Assembly: GCA_021821195.1 (NCBI GenBank)
Contig: JAKACT010000006.1
Location: forward strand, 95,039 to 159,038
Length of the DNA: 64,000 bases
Origin: Pseudomonadota bacterium
GTDB taxonomy: Bacteria; Pseudomonadota; Gammaproteobacteria; Xanthomonadales; Xanthomonadaceae
Reading direction: 5' to 3'
Shown here: in pieces, positions 34,496 through 43,660 of the stretch
Numbering within the stretch: position 1 is the stretch's first letter
Layout: each line of letters starts with the position of its first letter
The notes under the pieces: model-generated
The model's input: the letters and a program-made list of their open reading frames with translations, nothing else
Databases searched by the model: none
What the model was told of the DNA's origin: nothing
Program-made: the position numbers and the translations under genes

Positions 34496-36280
34496 CTACT
34501 TCTTCTTCGGAATGTACAGGTCGGTGATGCTGCCGTCGTAGACCTCCGCCGCCATGCCCACCGACTCGCCCAGCGTGGGGTGCGGGTGGATGGTGTGGCC
34601 GATGTCGTGCACCTCGCAGCCCATCTCGATAGCCAGCGCGATCTCCGAGATCAGCTCGCCGGCGTGCACCCCCACGATCCCGCCACCGATCACGCGGTGG
34701 GTAGCCTCGTCGAACACCAGCTTGGTGAAGCCCTCCGTGCGCGACAGGCCGATCGCACGGCCCGAGGCCGCCCACGGGAACTTGCCGACGCCGACCTTCA
34801 GCCCCTTGGCCTTCGCCTCGGTTTCGGTCACGCCGACCCACGCGATTTCCGGATCGGTGTAGGCCACCGACGGGATCACCCGCGCCACCCATTCCTTCTT
34901 CTCGCCCGCCGCGACTTCCGCCGCGAGCTTGCCCTCGTGCGTGGCCTTGTGCGCCAGCATCGGCTGCCCAACCAGGTCGCCGATGGCGAAGATGTGCGGC
35001 ACGTTGGTGCGCATCTGCGCATCCACCGGGATCAGCCCGCGCTCGCCCACGCGCACGCCGGCCTTGTCGGCATCGAGCTTGCCGCCGTTGGCGCTGCGGC
35101 CCACCGCCACCAGCACGCGGTCGAACAGCTTGCCGTCGGGGATGGACTCGCCCTCGAACGTGCAGGCGATGCCGTTCTTTTGCGCCTTGGCCTCGACCAC
35201 CTTGGTCTTGAGGTGGATGGCGACGCCCTGTTTCTTCAGGCGTTCGGACAGCGGCTTGACCAGGTCCGCATCGGCACCGGGGATCAGTTGCGGCATGAAC
35301 TCGACCACGGTGACTTCCGCACCCAGCGCGCGATAAACCGTGGCCATTTCCAGCCCGATGATGCCGCCACCGACGACCAGCAGCTTTTTCGGCACCTCGG
35401 CAAGGTCGAGCGCATCGGTGGAGTCCATGATGCGGGGGTCGTCCCACGGGAACGACGGCAGCTTCACCGGCTGGCTGCCGGCGGCGATGATGCAGTTCGC
35501 GAAGCGCAGCAGCTGGGTTTTGCCGTCGGCACCGGCGATTTCCAGCTCGTTGGCGGAGACGAACTTCGCCACGCCCTGCACCGTGCGCACCTTGCGCTGC
35601 TTGGCCATGCCGGCCAGGCCCTTGGTGAGCTGGCCGACGACCTTGTCCTTGTACTCGCGCAGCTTGTCGATGCTGATCTTCGGCTTGCCGAAATCGACCC
35701 CGTAATCGCTGGCGTGCGCGGCCTGCTCGATCACGTCGGCGGCGTGCAGCAGCGCCTTCGACGGGATGCAGCCGACGTTGAGGCAGACGCCGCCGAGGCT
35801 GGCGTAACGCTCGATCAGTACGGTATCGAGACCGAGGTCGGCGCTGCGGAACGCGGCGGTATAGCCACCGGGACCGGCACCGATCACCACCATCCCGCAT
35901 TCGATGTCCGCCTTGCGACCAGGGGAAGCGGTGGCCTGCGGTGCGGGCGCCGCCGGCTCCGACTTCGCAACCGGCGCGGCCGGCGCCGGCGCTTCGGTCT
36001 TCGCCGGCACGGGGGCAGCCGGCGTCGCCGCGGCTTCGGACGCCGCACTGTCGATGACGGCGATCACACTGCCTTCCGACACCGTATCGCCCAGCTTCAC
36101 CTTCAGCGCCTTGACCACGCCGGCGGCAACCGCCGGCACTTCCATGGTCGCCTTGTCGGACTCCAGCGTGACCAGGCCCTGGTCCTTGGCCACCGTGTCG
36201 CCCACCGCCACCAGCAGCTCGATCACCGGCACGTCGCCGTGGCCGCCGATGTCGGGCACCTTCGATTCGATATCCGCCAT
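34496..36280 (-). CDS. lpdA: Dihydrolipoyl dehydrogenase with N-terminal lipoyl domain
   Basis: 594 aa, about 120 longer than a plain E3. Residues 1-80 are a lipoyl domain with the modification Lys in [11 protein letters not shown], then an Ala/Pro linker. The flavoprotein follows: FAD loop [18 protein letters not shown], redox disulfide [19 protein letters not shown] loop [19 protein letters not shown] and the C-terminal His-Glu pair in [11 protein letters not shown]. It reoxidises dihydrolipoamide of the pyruvate dehydrogenase complex. It follows aceF by 10 bp. Confidence 0.96.
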   Translation of the reverse strand: MADIESKVPDIGGHGDVPVIELLVAVGDTVAKDQGLVTLESDKATMEVPAVAAGVVKALKVKLGDTVSEGSVIAVIDSAASEAAATPAAPVPAKTEAPAPAAPVAKSEPAAPAPQATASPGRKADIECGMVVIGAGPGGYTAAFRSADLGLDTVLIERYASLGGVCLNVGCIPSKALLHAADVIEQAAHASDYGVDFGKPKISIDKLREYKDKVVGQLTKGLAGMAKQRKVRTVQGVAKFVSANELEIAGADGKTQLLRFANCIIAAGSQPVKLPSFPWDDPRIMDSTDALDLAEVPKKLLVVGGGIIGLEMATVYRALGAEVTVVEFMPQLIPGADADLVKPLSERLKKQGVAIHLKTKVVEAKAQKNGIACTFEGESIPDGKLFDRVLVAVGRSANGGKLDADKAGVRVGERGLIPVDAQMRTNVPHIFAIGDLVGQPMLAHKATHEGKLAAEVAAGEKKEWVARVIPSVAYTDPEIAWVGVTETEAKAKGLKVGVGKFPWAASGRAIGLSRTEGFTKLVFDEATHRVIGGGIVGVHAGELISEIALAIEMGCEVHDIGHTIHPHPTLGESVGMAAEVYDGSITDLYIPKKK

Positions 36281-36290
36281 ATCCGTCTCC

Positions 36291-37658
36291 TCAGAGCATG
36301 GCCCGACGCAGGTCGGCCAGCAGCTGTCCCAGGTAGGTGGTGAAGCGGGCGGCGGCAGCGCCATCGATCACCCGGTGGTCGTAGCTCAGCGACAGCGGCA
36401 GCATCAACCGCGGCTTGAACTTCTCGCCATTCCAGACCGGCTTCATTTCCGACTTGGACACGCCGAGGATGGCCACTTCCGGCGCATTGATGATCGGCGT
36501 GAACGCGGTGCCGCCGATGCCGCCCAGCGAGCTGATGGTGAAGCAGCCGCCCTGCATCTGCTCGGGCTTGAGCTTACCTTCGCGTGCCAGCGCCGCCAGT
36601 TCGCCCATTTCCTTCGCGATCTGGGCGACGCCCTTCTGGTCGGCGTCGCGCAGCACCGGCACCACCAGCCCATTCGGGGTGTCGGCGGCGAAACCGATGT
36701 GGAAATACTGCTTGAGGACGAGGTTGTCGCCGTCCAGCGAGGCATTGAAAGTCGGGAACTTCTGGAGCGCCGCCACGCAGGCCTTGATCAGGAAGGCCAG
36801 CATGGTCAGCTTGCCGGCCTTGCCCGCGGCGATCGCCTTGGCATTCTCCTCGTTGAGCGCAACGCGCAGCGCTTCCAGCTCGGTGATGTCGGCATCGTCA
36901 TGCTGGGTGACGTGCGGGATCATGGCCCAGTTGCGCGCGAGGTTCGCGCCGGAAATCTTCTGGATACGCGACAGCGGCTTGGTTTCGATGGCGCCAAACT
37001 TGGCGAAATCCACCTTCGGCCACGCAATCAGGTTGAGCCCGCCGCCGCCGGCAGCCGCCGCCGGCGCGGCGATGCCGCCGGCCAGCGCCGCCTTCACGAA
37101 TTTCTGCACGTCTTCCTTCGAAATGCGACCGCCGCGCTCGCTGCCGCTGACCTGCCCGAGGTCCACGCCCAGCTCGCGCGCGAACAGTCGCACCGCCGGG
37201 CTGGCGTAGGGCACCTTGGCCGGCAGCACCGCGTCGGCCTCGAAGCGCATCGGCGGGATGCCGGGCTGGCCGGGTTCGGCCACCGGCGCCAATGCCGGCA
37301 CCGGCGCGCCGCTTTCGACCACCACCGGGGCAGGTGCAGGGGCAGGCTTCGGCGCTTCAGCCGCTGGCGCTGGCGTGGGAGCCGGCGCGGCCGGCGCGGC
37401 GACGGCTGGCGCGGCATCGGCAGCTTCGATGACCGCCACCACCGCGCCCTCGGACACGGTGTCACCCAGCTTCACCTTGACCTCCTTGACCACCCCGGCG
37501 AACGGCGACGGCACTTCCATGGTCGCCTTGTCGGACTCCAGCGTGACCAGGCCCTGATCCTTGGCCACGGTGTCGCCGGGCTTGACCAGCAACTCGATCA
37601 CCGGCACATCACCGTGTCCGCCGATGTCGGGGACGCGCGCTTCCTTCAGCTCGGCCAT
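36291..37658 (-). CDS. aceF: Pyruvate dehydrogenase E2 (dihydrolipoamide acetyltransferase)
   Basis: 455 aa from the ATG at 37658. A single lipoyl domain (modified Lys in [13 protein letters not shown]), long Ala/Pro linker, peripheral-subunit-binding domain ([18 protein letters not shown]), then the catalytic core ending in [15 protein letters not shown], which has the HxxxDG active site. It transfers acetyl groups to CoA. The first ~75 residues are nearly the same as the start of the adjacent lpdA product. aceE is not in the window. Confidence 0.96.
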   Translation of the reverse strand: MAELKEARVPDIGGHGDVPVIELLVKPGDTVAKDQGLVTLESDKATMEVPSPFAGVVKEVKVKLGDTVSEGAVVAVIEAADAAPAVAAPAAPAPTPAPAAEAPKPAPAPAPVVVESGAPVPALAPVAEPGQPGIPPMRFEADAVLPAKVPYASPAVRLFARELGVDLGQVSGSERGGRISKEDVQKFVKAALAGGIAAPAAAAGGGGLNLIAWPKVDFAKFGAIETKPLSRIQKISGANLARNWAMIPHVTQHDDADITELEALRVALNEENAKAIAAGKAGKLTMLAFLIKACVAALQKFPTFNASLDGDNLVLKQYFHIGFAADTPNGLVVPVLRDADQKGVAQIAKEMGELAALAREGKLKPEQMQGGCFTISSLGGIGGTAFTPIINAPEVAILGVSKSEMKPVWNGEKFKPRLMLPLSLSYDHRVIDGAAAARFTTYLGQLLADLRRAML

Positions 37659-37830
37659 GGCCGGAACTCCGCTCGTGGGGAAAGCGCCATGGGAACATAT
37701 CGCGGCGCCCGCCACAAATCGCAGCGCAGCAATTCTCAGATTTTATCCGGGCAATTTATTGATGCACCCGGTATTCACGCGAAAAACGTCGCTGCACCCG
37801 CGAAAACCACCAATTCCACCCCCGGCGAAA

Positions 37831-38727
37831 TCAGGGATGCTCGGCTTCCACGTGCACCCGCTCGCGGCGCAACAGGTACAGCCCGCTGGCAATGATGATG
37901 CCGGCACCGGCCCAGGTGACGGCATCCGGCAACACGCCCCAGACCAGCAGGTCCAGGCCCACGCCCCAGACCAGGGCGGTGTATTCCAGCGGCGCGACTA
38001 GCGAGGCTTCGCCCACCCGGAACGCCTCGGTGATGGCGTACTGGCCCAGCGCGCCGGCCACGCCGATGGCGGCGACGATCCACAGGTGCTCGCCGCGCAG
38101 CGGAACCCAGCCCGGCGCCGCCAGCGCACCCGCGCCCAGGGCCATCAGCGCCAGCAGCCAGAACGTGATCGCCTGCGTGCTGTCGGTGCGCGCCAGCACC
38201 CGCACGGTGATCGCCGACACCGCATAGCCGAAGGCGGCCAGCAGCACCGCGCCACCGGCCAGGGTCAGCATGCCCTGCCCGGTGGGCCGCAGCACCACCA
38301 GCACGCCTAGCAGGCCGACGGCGATGGCGGTCCAGCGCCGCGGCCCCACCCGCTCGCCCAGGAACGGAACCGACAGCGCGGTGATCAGCAGCGGCGCGAC
38401 GAAGAAGATCGAATACGCCGTGGAGAGCGGCAGTGTCTTCAGCGCGAACACGAAGCTGGCCATCATCGCGATGCCCAGCACGCCGCGCAGCAGGTGCAGC
38501 GGCCAGCGCACCCGCAGCAGCGCGCGCGGGCCAGCGGTGGCCAGCGCCCAGGCCAGCACCAGCGGCAGCGAGGACAGGCCGCGCAGCGCCGCCACCTGGA
38601 ACGGCGGGTAGTGCGCGGCCAGCGTCTTCAGCCCGGCGTCCATCAACGAGAACAGCGCCACCGAGGCCAGCATCAGCCAGAGCGCGCGGCGCGGGTGCGG
38701 TTCGGGCATGGCGTTGGGCATCGGCAT
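37831..38727 (-). CDS. EamA/RhaT-type drug/metabolite transporter
   Basis: 298 aa from the ATG at 38727; ATGs at 38721 and 38709 are alternatives. About ten hydrophobic helices in two EamA repeats (LWLMLASVALFSLMDAGLK, LSTAYSIFFVAPLLITALSV, LGERVGPRRWTAIAVGLLGV; second half EASLVAPLEYTALVWGVGLD). Inner-membrane exporter or importer of an unknown small metabolite. Divergent from yajQ. Confidence 0.88.
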   Translation of the reverse strand: MPMPNAMPEPHPRRALWLMLASVALFSLMDAGLKTLAAHYPPFQVAALRGLSSLPLVLAWALATAGPRALLRVRWPLHLLRGVLGIAMMASFVFALKTLPLSTAYSIFFVAPLLITALSVPFLGERVGPRRWTAIAVGLLGVLVVLRPTGQGMLTLAGGAVLLAAFGYAVSAITVRVLARTDSTQAITFWLLALMALGAGALAAPGWVPLRGEHLWIVAAIGVAGALGQYAITEAFRVGEASLVAPLEYTALVWGVGLDLLVWGVLPDAVTWAGAGIIIASGLYLLRRERVHVEAEHP

Positions 38728-38775
38728 CCACCCAGCATGCGGTAACCTGCCCGCCCCGTCACCGTGCCGAATGCC

Positions 38776-39258
38776 ATGCCTTCCTTCGACATCGTCTCCA
38801 TCGTTGACACCCACGAACTCACCAACGCGGTGGACCAGGCCAGCCGCGAGCTGACCACACGGTTCGATTTCAAGGGCGTCGACGCGAAGTTCGCGCTCGA
38901 CGACAACGTCATCAGCCAGTCCGCGCCCAGCGATTTCCAGCTGCAGCAGATGACCGACATCCTGCGCGCGCGGCTGATCGCACGGAAGATCGACGTGCGC
39001 TGCCTGGAGTTCGGCGACATCGAGACCAACCTGGCCGGCGCGCGCCAGAAGGTCACGGTCAAGCAGGGCATCGAGCGCGAGCTGGCGAAGAAGATCCAGG
39101 GTGCGCTCAAGGACGCCAAGCTGAAGGTCGATTCGCAGATCAACGGCGACAAGCTGCGCGTCACCGGCAAGAAGCGCGACGACCTGCAGGCGGCGATGGC
39201 GCTGCTGCGCGGGCAGGAGTTCGAGCTGCCGCTGCAGTTCGACAACTTCCGCGACTGA
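38776..39258 (+). CDS. YajQ family nucleotide-binding protein
   Basis: 160 aa: MPSFDIVSIVDTHELTNAVD, TRFDFKGVDAKF, KVTVKQGIERELAKKI and VTGKKRDDLQAAMALLR are the family hallmarks (two RRM-like domains). Members bind nucleotides; the Xanthomonas homologue has been reported as a cyclic-di-GMP effector acting with a transcription factor, so a second-messenger role is possible here. Confidence 0.93.
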   Translation: MPSFDIVSIVDTHELTNAVDQASRELTTRFDFKGVDAKFALDDNVISQSAPSDFQLQQMTDILRARLIARKIDVRCLEFGDIETNLAGARQKVTVKQGIERELAKKIQGALKDAKLKVDSQINGDKLRVTGKKRDDLQAAMALLRGQEFELPLQFDNFRD

Positions 39259-39294
39259 AGCCGGCCGCGCCGGCGGGCCGCGCTGCGGCCTTGC

Positions 39295-40005
39295 TTACGC
39301 CGCGTTGCCGGCAAACAGCCGCGTGCGCGCCTCGGCATCCAGCGCGCGCCATTCGCCCACCGGCAGCCCACCGAGCACAAGCCCGCCGATGCGTTCACGG
39401 TGCAGTGCCGCGACGTGGTTGCCGACCGCGGCGAACATCCGCCGCACCTGGTGGTAGCGCCCCTCGTGCAGGGTCAGCCGCGCGCTGCGCGGCCCCAACA
39501 CCTCCAGCCCTGCCGGCAGCAGCGGGGTCTTCTCGCCCTCCAGCATCAGCGTGCCGCTGGCGAAGACCGCCCCCTCGTCGCCGCGCAGGTCCTCCGCCAG
39601 CGTGGCCAGGTAGACCTTCGGCAGCTTGGACTTGGGCGCGATGATCCGGTGCAGCAGCTGGCCGTCGTCGGTCAGCAGCAGCAAGCCGGAAGTATCGCGG
39701 TCGAGCCGCCCCACCGTCGAAAGCGCCGGGCTGCGCAGGCGGTAGCGCGGCGGCAGCAGGTCATGCACCACCCGGCCGCGATCCTTGGTCGAGCAGGTGT
39801 AGCCCACCGGCTTGTGCAGCATCAGCAGCAGGCCGGTTGGCGGATCCAGCGGCTCGCCGTCGATGCGCACGTCGTCGTGGTCCAGCGGGTCGTCCGCGTA
39901 CAGCACCTCGCCCGCGGCGTTGGTGATGCGACCCTCGCGGAACAGCCACTGCACGTCCTTGCGGCTGCCATAGCCGAGGTTGGCGATGTGCTTGACCAGC
40001 TTCAT
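39295..40005 (-). CDS. rsuA: RsuA/RluB/E/F-type pseudouridine synthase
   Basis: 236 aa. Short S4 domain (MKLVKHIANLGYGSRKDVQW), then the catalytic region GRLDRDTSGLLLLTDDG (nucleophile Asp) and LTLHEGRYHQVRRMFAAVG, typical of the RsuA group. Size and single-copy context fit RsuA, which modifies U516 of 16S rRNA; RluE-type specificity cannot be excluded. Its ATG overlaps the rsmC-like stop (ATGA), so it is coupled to that rRNA methylase. Confidence 0.85.
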   Translation of the reverse strand: MKLVKHIANLGYGSRKDVQWLFREGRITNAAGEVLYADDPLDHDDVRIDGEPLDPPTGLLLMLHKPVGYTCSTKDRGRVVHDLLPPRYRLRSPALSTVGRLDRDTSGLLLLTDDGQLLHRIIAPKSKLPKVYLATLAEDLRGDEGAVFASGTLMLEGEKTPLLPAGLEVLGPRSARLTLHEGRYHQVRRMFAAVGNHVAALHRERIGGLVLGGLPVGEWRALDAEARTRLFAGNAA

Positions 40006-41075
40006 GCCTTCACCGCATGCACGATCTTGAATCCGCCAGCCTGGGCCACGCTTCGCACCTGTGCGAAGCCCGTGCCGAGTGCGTCCTCGTAGGGAAGATG
40101 GCGGTTGGCAACCAGCCACAAGCTGCCGCCCGGCGCCAGTGCAGCCGCAGCCGCGGCAATGAAGGCGCGGCCGATGTCGGGCCGGTCGCCGCGCCCCAGC
40201 GCGTGGAACGGTGGATTGCAGACGATGGCGTCGAAACGGCCGGGCACGCCCGCTTCGACATCGTGCCAGTGGAACCCCACCTGGACATCCGGTCCGGAGG
40301 CCTTGGCATCGGCCAGGTTGCGCCGCGCCAGCGCCAGTGCGCGTGCGTCTGCCTCGAACAGGTCGAGCGAGGCGATGCGCGGGCAGCGCGCCAACACCTG
40401 CATCGACAGATAGCCCCAGCCGGCGCCGAAGTCGGCCACGCGGCCATGCAGCTCAGCCGGCAGCACGGTGGCCAGCATCGCAGAAGCGGCGTCCACGCGG
40501 TCCCAAGCGAACACGCCGGGCCGGCTCAGGAAACCTTCGCCGGGCACATCCTGCGCGGCGACCCGGCGCGGGGCATCCAGTTGCCGCCACTGCGCCAGCA
40601 GCGCCTTGTCGCAGGCCATGTCCGGCTGGGTCCAGAACGTGCGGCAATGGTATTTGCTGAGCGAGCTGACGCTGCCGAGGGCCAGCTGTTTCAGATCAGC
40701 CTCGCGCGATTTCGCGCCCTCATCGTTGGCCACCGACGCCACCACCCTGCCGTCCGGCGCGACCGCCGCGCAGGCCTTCGCCAGCAGCGTGCGTGCTTCT
40801 TCGCGCTGGCGTGGCGGCAGCACCAGCACCAGCGGGTATGCCGCCTCCGGCAAGGCGTCCTCGTCCAGCAGGTCGATGCCGAGGCGCTGCAGGCGCACGG
40901 CCTCCGGCCGGAACGGCTGCGTCGCGGCCAGCCCGGGCGGGCGCGCCGCGTGCAGGGCCGCGCCTCCGCGGGCCCGCAGGAACAGCACGCTGCCGGCTTC
41001 CGGCCACTGCAGCAGGCTATCGGCAAAGGGGTGCAGCAGGGCTTCGAGGGGGTTGTCGCGCTGGCTGGATGACAT
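40002..41075 (-). CDS. rsmC: 16S rRNA (guanine1207-N2)-methyltransferase RsmC
   Basis: 357 aa. Two tandem Rossmann-like halves: a degenerate N-terminal one and the C-terminal SAM domain with VADFGAGWGYLSMQVLA (motif I) and the N2-guanine methylase motif IVCNPPFHAL. Length and layout fit RsmC/RlmG. The ATG at 41075 is used; a TTG six bases upstream is an unlikely alternative. Operon with rsuA through a 4-bp overlap. Confidence 0.88.
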   Translation of the reverse strand: MSSSQRDNPLEALLHPFADSLLQWPEAGSVLFLRARGGAALHAARPPGLAATQPFRPEAVRLQRLGIDLLDEDALPEAAYPLVLVLPPRQREEARTLLAKACAAVAPDGRVVASVANDEGAKSREADLKQLALGSVSSLSKYHCRTFWTQPDMACDKALLAQWRQLDAPRRVAAQDVPGEGFLSRPGVFAWDRVDAASAMLATVLPAELHGRVADFGAGWGYLSMQVLARCPRIASLDLFEADARALALARRNLADAKASGPDVQVGFHWHDVEAGVPGRFDAIVCNPPFHALGRGDRPDIGRAFIAAAAAALAPGGSLWLVANRHLPYEDALGTGFAQVRSVAQAGGFKIVHAVKA

Positions 41076-41202
41076 GCGCAAAGTCTACCGCGCAGGCGTC
41101 CCCGGCCCGACCAGGCGATCAACGCGATGACTGCGTTCCGGCGCCTGGGGGGCTGGCGCGATCAACGGCAAACGCGATCCGGCAACGGTCACCGCACCGG
41201 GA

Positions 41203-41640
41203 TCAGCCGACCGCTGATGCCCGCCGTCGCAGACCACCCATCCCCCAGTTGGCCAGCAGGCACAGCGCCGCCGCCGCGCACCAGCCCAGCGCATCGCGGC
41301 CGCCGGGCAGCACCAGCGCCAGATCCGCGGCCCAACCTCGGCCGTACCAAGCCACCACGCCCGCCGCCGACAGCGCAAACACCGCGCCTAGCCCGCGCAG
41401 CAGGCGCTGCTCCAGCAGCGTGCAGGCCCCGCGCCGGGCGCGCGCCAGGGCCGCCACCTGCGCGGCAAAGTCCGGCGGCAGCGCCACCGGCGGAGCATCG
41501 CGCAGGGCGCGGGCGATGCGCAGGTCGCCAACGTCGGCGTCGGGCTCGCCACGGCGGGCACGCTCCTGTGCCTGCCAGCGGCGGACGTCGATGCCGGGCT
41601 CGGCCCGGTCGCGGTCGCGGTCGTGGTCTTGGATGCTCAT
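41203..41640 (-). CDS. Membrane partner (probable anti-sigma factor) of the ECF sigma factor
   Basis: 145 aa. A charged N-terminal cytoplasmic part (MSIQDHDRDRDRAEPGID..., residues 1-80) is followed by two hydrophobic helices (about 83-105 and 114-134). Its ATG overlaps the sigma factor stop (ATGA), the usual coupling for anti-sigma genes. I see no HxxxCxxC zinc motif and no named family, so the role is inferred from topology and position: a sigma-sequestering inner-membrane protein. Confidence 0.6.
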   Translation of the reverse strand: MSIQDHDRDRDRAEPGIDVRRWQAQERARRGEPDADVGDLRIARALRDAPPVALPPDFAAQVAALARARRGACTLLEQRLLRGLGAVFALSAAGVVAWYGRGWAADLALVLPGGRDALGWCAAAALCLLANWGMGGLRRRASAVG

Positions 41641-42203
41641 GCGGCGACTCCGATGCGCGGGGCAAGCAGCTCGCGCAATCTGTTGCGGCTGCGGAACAGG
41701 TGGCTCTTGATCGTGCCGTCGGCCAGGCCGGTGATGGCGGCGATCTCGCCGATCGGCAGCTCTTCCAGATGGTACAAGGTGAGGATCATGCGCTGCAGCG
41801 GCGGCAGGCGCTCGATGGCGGCGTGGAGCTCGCGCTCGGCTTCGGCGCCGGCATGCGCGGCAGCGAGGTCGAAGCCATCACCCACGTTGTCGAGCAGCGA
41901 CACACCGTCCTCGTCGCCCGCCGGCTCCGCCAGCGGTATGCGCTTGCGCTCCAAGTGCCGCTTCGCCACCGAATAGGCCACCTGCCCGATCCACGATTTC
42001 AGCGGGCTGTCGAAACGGTACTGGTGCAGGTAGCGGTGCACGCGCAGGAACGCGTCCTGGCACAGCTCGCGGGTGTCCTCCGGGTGCCGCACCATGCGCT
42101 GGATCACGTGCCAGCACAGGCCCTGGTAGTCGCGCACGAGCTGTTCGAACGCGCCGGGGCGGTTTTCGAGCACGGCTTCGACAAGGGCGCGGTCGGCATC
42201 CAT
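41637..42203 (-). CDS. ECF-type RNA polymerase sigma factor
   Basis: 188 aa. Sigma region 2 (VEAVLENRPGAFEQLVRDYQ, ELCQDAFLRVHRYLHQYR, LKSWIGQVAYSVAKRHLERK) and region 4 (LPPLQRMILTLYHLEELPIG, EIAAITGLADGTIKSHLFRS) are complete; regions 1 and 3 are absent as in ECF factors. The predicted promoter (GCAACC-N14-CGTATC, 42213-42238) would start transcription only about 3 nt before the ATG at 42203, suggesting a leaderless message. Autoregulation is inferred from matching promoters on both sides of the gap. Confidence 0.93.
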   Translation of the reverse strand: MDADRALVEAVLENRPGAFEQLVRDYQGLCWHVIQRMVRHPEDTRELCQDAFLRVHRYLHQYRFDSPLKSWIGQVAYSVAKRHLERKRIPLAEPAGDEDGVSLLDNVGDGFDLAAAHAGAEAERELHAAIERLPPLQRMILTLYHLEELPIGEIAAITGLADGTIKSHLFRSRNRLRELLAPRIGVAA

Positions 42204-42212
42204 CCCGCATGG

Positions 42213-42240
42213 GATACGGGCAGGGGCGCACCGGTTGCAA
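42213..42240 (-). promoter_or_regulatory. ECF promoter copy 1 (sigma factor gene)
   Basis: Minus strand TTGCAACC (42240-42233) and CGTATCCC (42218-42211); the GCAACC and CGTATC cores are 14 bp apart. Same motif and spacing as copies at 42261-42289 and 49263-49289. Confidence 0.75.
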
Positions 42241-42260
42241 GTCTTTTGCGACGAAACGAC

Positions 42261-42289
42261 TGCAACCGCCGATGGCCCCGCCGTATCCC
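42261..42289 (+). promoter_or_regulatory. ECF promoter copy 2 (divergent membrane protein gene)
   Basis: Plus strand TGCAACC (42261-42267), 14 bp, CGTATCCC (42282-42289), 46 bp before the start of the gene at 42335. Confidence 0.75.
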
Positions 42290-42334
42290 TTTGCCCGAGC
42301 GGTGCATCACGCACCTTCCACCAAGGACACCTCC

Positions 42335-42661
42335 ATGAACTTCGAATTGCTGATCCCGGTTTCCCTGTTCGCCTGCATCGCCTATTCCATCAAGGCGGTG
42401 GTCGATGCCCGCGTGCGCAAGCAGCTGGTCGCCAGCAACGGCGACCCCTCGCTGGTGCGCAGCATCCTGGAAGGCGACGAGACCGCGCGCCGGCTGTCCT
42501 CGCTGCGCTGGGGCATCACCCTGGTGGCGCTGGCCCTCGGCTTCGGCATCGTCGAGGCGCGCGGCTGGGAGGACATCACCCCCGGCGTGATCGCGGTGCT
42601 GGTGGGCGCGCTGGGGCTGGGCAACCTCGCCTTCTTCGCGGTCTCGCGCAGGCTGCGCTGA
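42335..42661 (+). CDS. Small membrane protein, ECF-regulon candidate
   Basis: 108 aa with AAGGA upstream. Hydrophobic N-terminal helix (LLIPVSLFACIAYSIKAVVD), a soluble basic stretch (VRKQLVASNGDPSLVRSILEGDETARRLSSLRWG), then two helices (ITLVALALGFGIVEARGW, PGVIAVLVGALGLGNLAFF). I do not recognise the family firmly; it resembles small envelope proteins found beside sigma/anti-sigma genes. Divergent from the sigma factor and preceded by the same promoter pattern, so likely a target. Confidence 0.75.
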   Translation: MNFELLIPVSLFACIAYSIKAVVDARVRKQLVASNGDPSLVRSILEGDETARRLSSLRWGITLVALALGFGIVEARGWEDITPGVIAVLVGALGLGNLAFFAVSRRLR

Positions 42662-42705
42662 GCCCGCTCCGGTATGCTGTCGGCCCCCAAGGCCGACCGC
42701 ACGCC

Positions 42706-42984
42706 ATGACCGACAACGCACTCGACACTCCGCCCGACCGCCTTTCCAACGATCCGCGCAGCCCGTTCTACCGGGCCGAGCTGCTGGAGCGCGGCATCGG
42801 CATCCGCTTCAATGGCGTGGAGCGCAACAACGTCGAGGAATACTGCATCAGCGAGGGCTGGGTGCGAGTGCAGGCGGGACGCGCGCTCGACCGCCGCGGA
42901 ATGCCGATGACGATGAAGGTCAAGGGCAGCGTAGAGGCGTGGTTCCTGGATACCGCCGGGGAAGCCGGAACGCCGGCTGACTGA
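42706..42984 (+). CDS. DUF3297 family protein
   Basis: 92 aa: DRLSNDPRSPFYRAELLERG, GIRFNGVERNNVEEYCISEG and MTMKVKGSVEAWF match DUF3297, a small conserved proteobacterial protein of unknown function with no signal peptide or membrane helix. Start is the ATG at 42706, 44 bp after the previous stop. Confidence 0.88.
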   Translation: MTDNALDTPPDRLSNDPRSPFYRAELLERGIGIRFNGVERNNVEEYCISEGWVRVQAGRALDRRGMPMTMKVKGSVEAWFLDTAGEAGTPAD

Positions 42985-43054
42985 ACATCACGCGCCGCCC
43001 CCGCCGCCATGCGTGCGGGGGCACACTGCGGACAAGCCCACGCGGAGAATGCCC

Positions 43055-43609
43055 ATGCACGCCAAGCTCGCTGCAGTTGCACTGACCCTTGCCTTGGCCG
43101 GCTGCGCCGCCACCGGCGACAGCATGCTGGCTGCCGACGCGCCGCGCGCCCTGCCGGATGCCGGCCCTGTCGGCGTCGCTTGGGCGGATCCCGCCACCTT
43201 CACCGAGCTGCGCCACAGCCGCAACCGCTACGAGAGCGAGCGCGGCCACTGGCTGGCCGACCTGGCCCAGTACATGCGCAAGCGCGCCGAGGCGCAGCTG
43301 CCGGCCGGCGAACGCCTGCAGCTCACCATCGTCGACGTGGACCGCGCCGGCGACTACGAGCCGTGGCGCCGCCTGGGCCAGCAGGACGTGCGGATCATCC
43401 GCGACATCTATCCGCCGCGCATGACCGTGCAGTACAAGCGCTTCGATGCCAACGGCCGGCTGGTCGCGGAGGGCGAGCGCAAGATCACCGATCCCGCCTT
43501 CCTGGTGAACGCCGCGCCGTTCAACGACACCGACCCGCTGCGCTACGAAAAACGCATGATCGACAGCTGGCTGCGCCGCGAGCTCCGCGACCCCGTCGCC
43601 AACCGCTGA
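43055..43609 (+). CDS. DUF3016 lipoprotein
   Basis: 184 aa from the ATG at 43055, chosen because the GGAG at 43044-43047 lies 7 bp before it but only 1 bp before the ATG at 43049. Lipoprotein signal with lipobox LAGC. The mature part, VAWADPATFTELRHSRNRYE, VDVDRAGDYEPWRRLGQQDVR and PPRMTVQYKRFDANG, fits DUF3016, a periplasmic or outer-membrane-anchored family of unknown function. Confidence 0.87.
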   Translation: MHAKLAAVALTLALAGCAATGDSMLAADAPRALPDAGPVGVAWADPATFTELRHSRNRYESERGHWLADLAQYMRKRAEAQLPAGERLQLTIVDVDRAGDYEPWRRLGQQDVRIIRDIYPPRMTVQYKRFDANGRLVAEGERKITDPAFLVNAAPFNDTDPLRYEKRMIDSWLRRELRDPVANR

Positions 43610-43632
43610 CCGGCGCCAGCCGGGATGCCCGG

Positions 43633-43660
43633 AGCCGCCTGCGGGCGGCTTCGTCGTTTC
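43633..43660 (+). terminator. Terminator after the DUF3016 gene
   Basis: AGCCGCC/GGCGGCT stem with TGCG loop followed by TCGTCGTTTC; it also overlaps the stop end of the convergent ECF42 gene by two bases. Moderate T content. Confidence 0.6.

Noticed and set aside
36960..36970. GATACG inside aceF as a further ECF promoter copy
   Set aside because: No GGTTGC 14 bp away and it lies within coding sequence; the same holds for GATACG at 12155, 54600 and 55552.
41076..41081. TTG start for rsmC
   Set aside because: Adds only two residues and an ATG follows directly.
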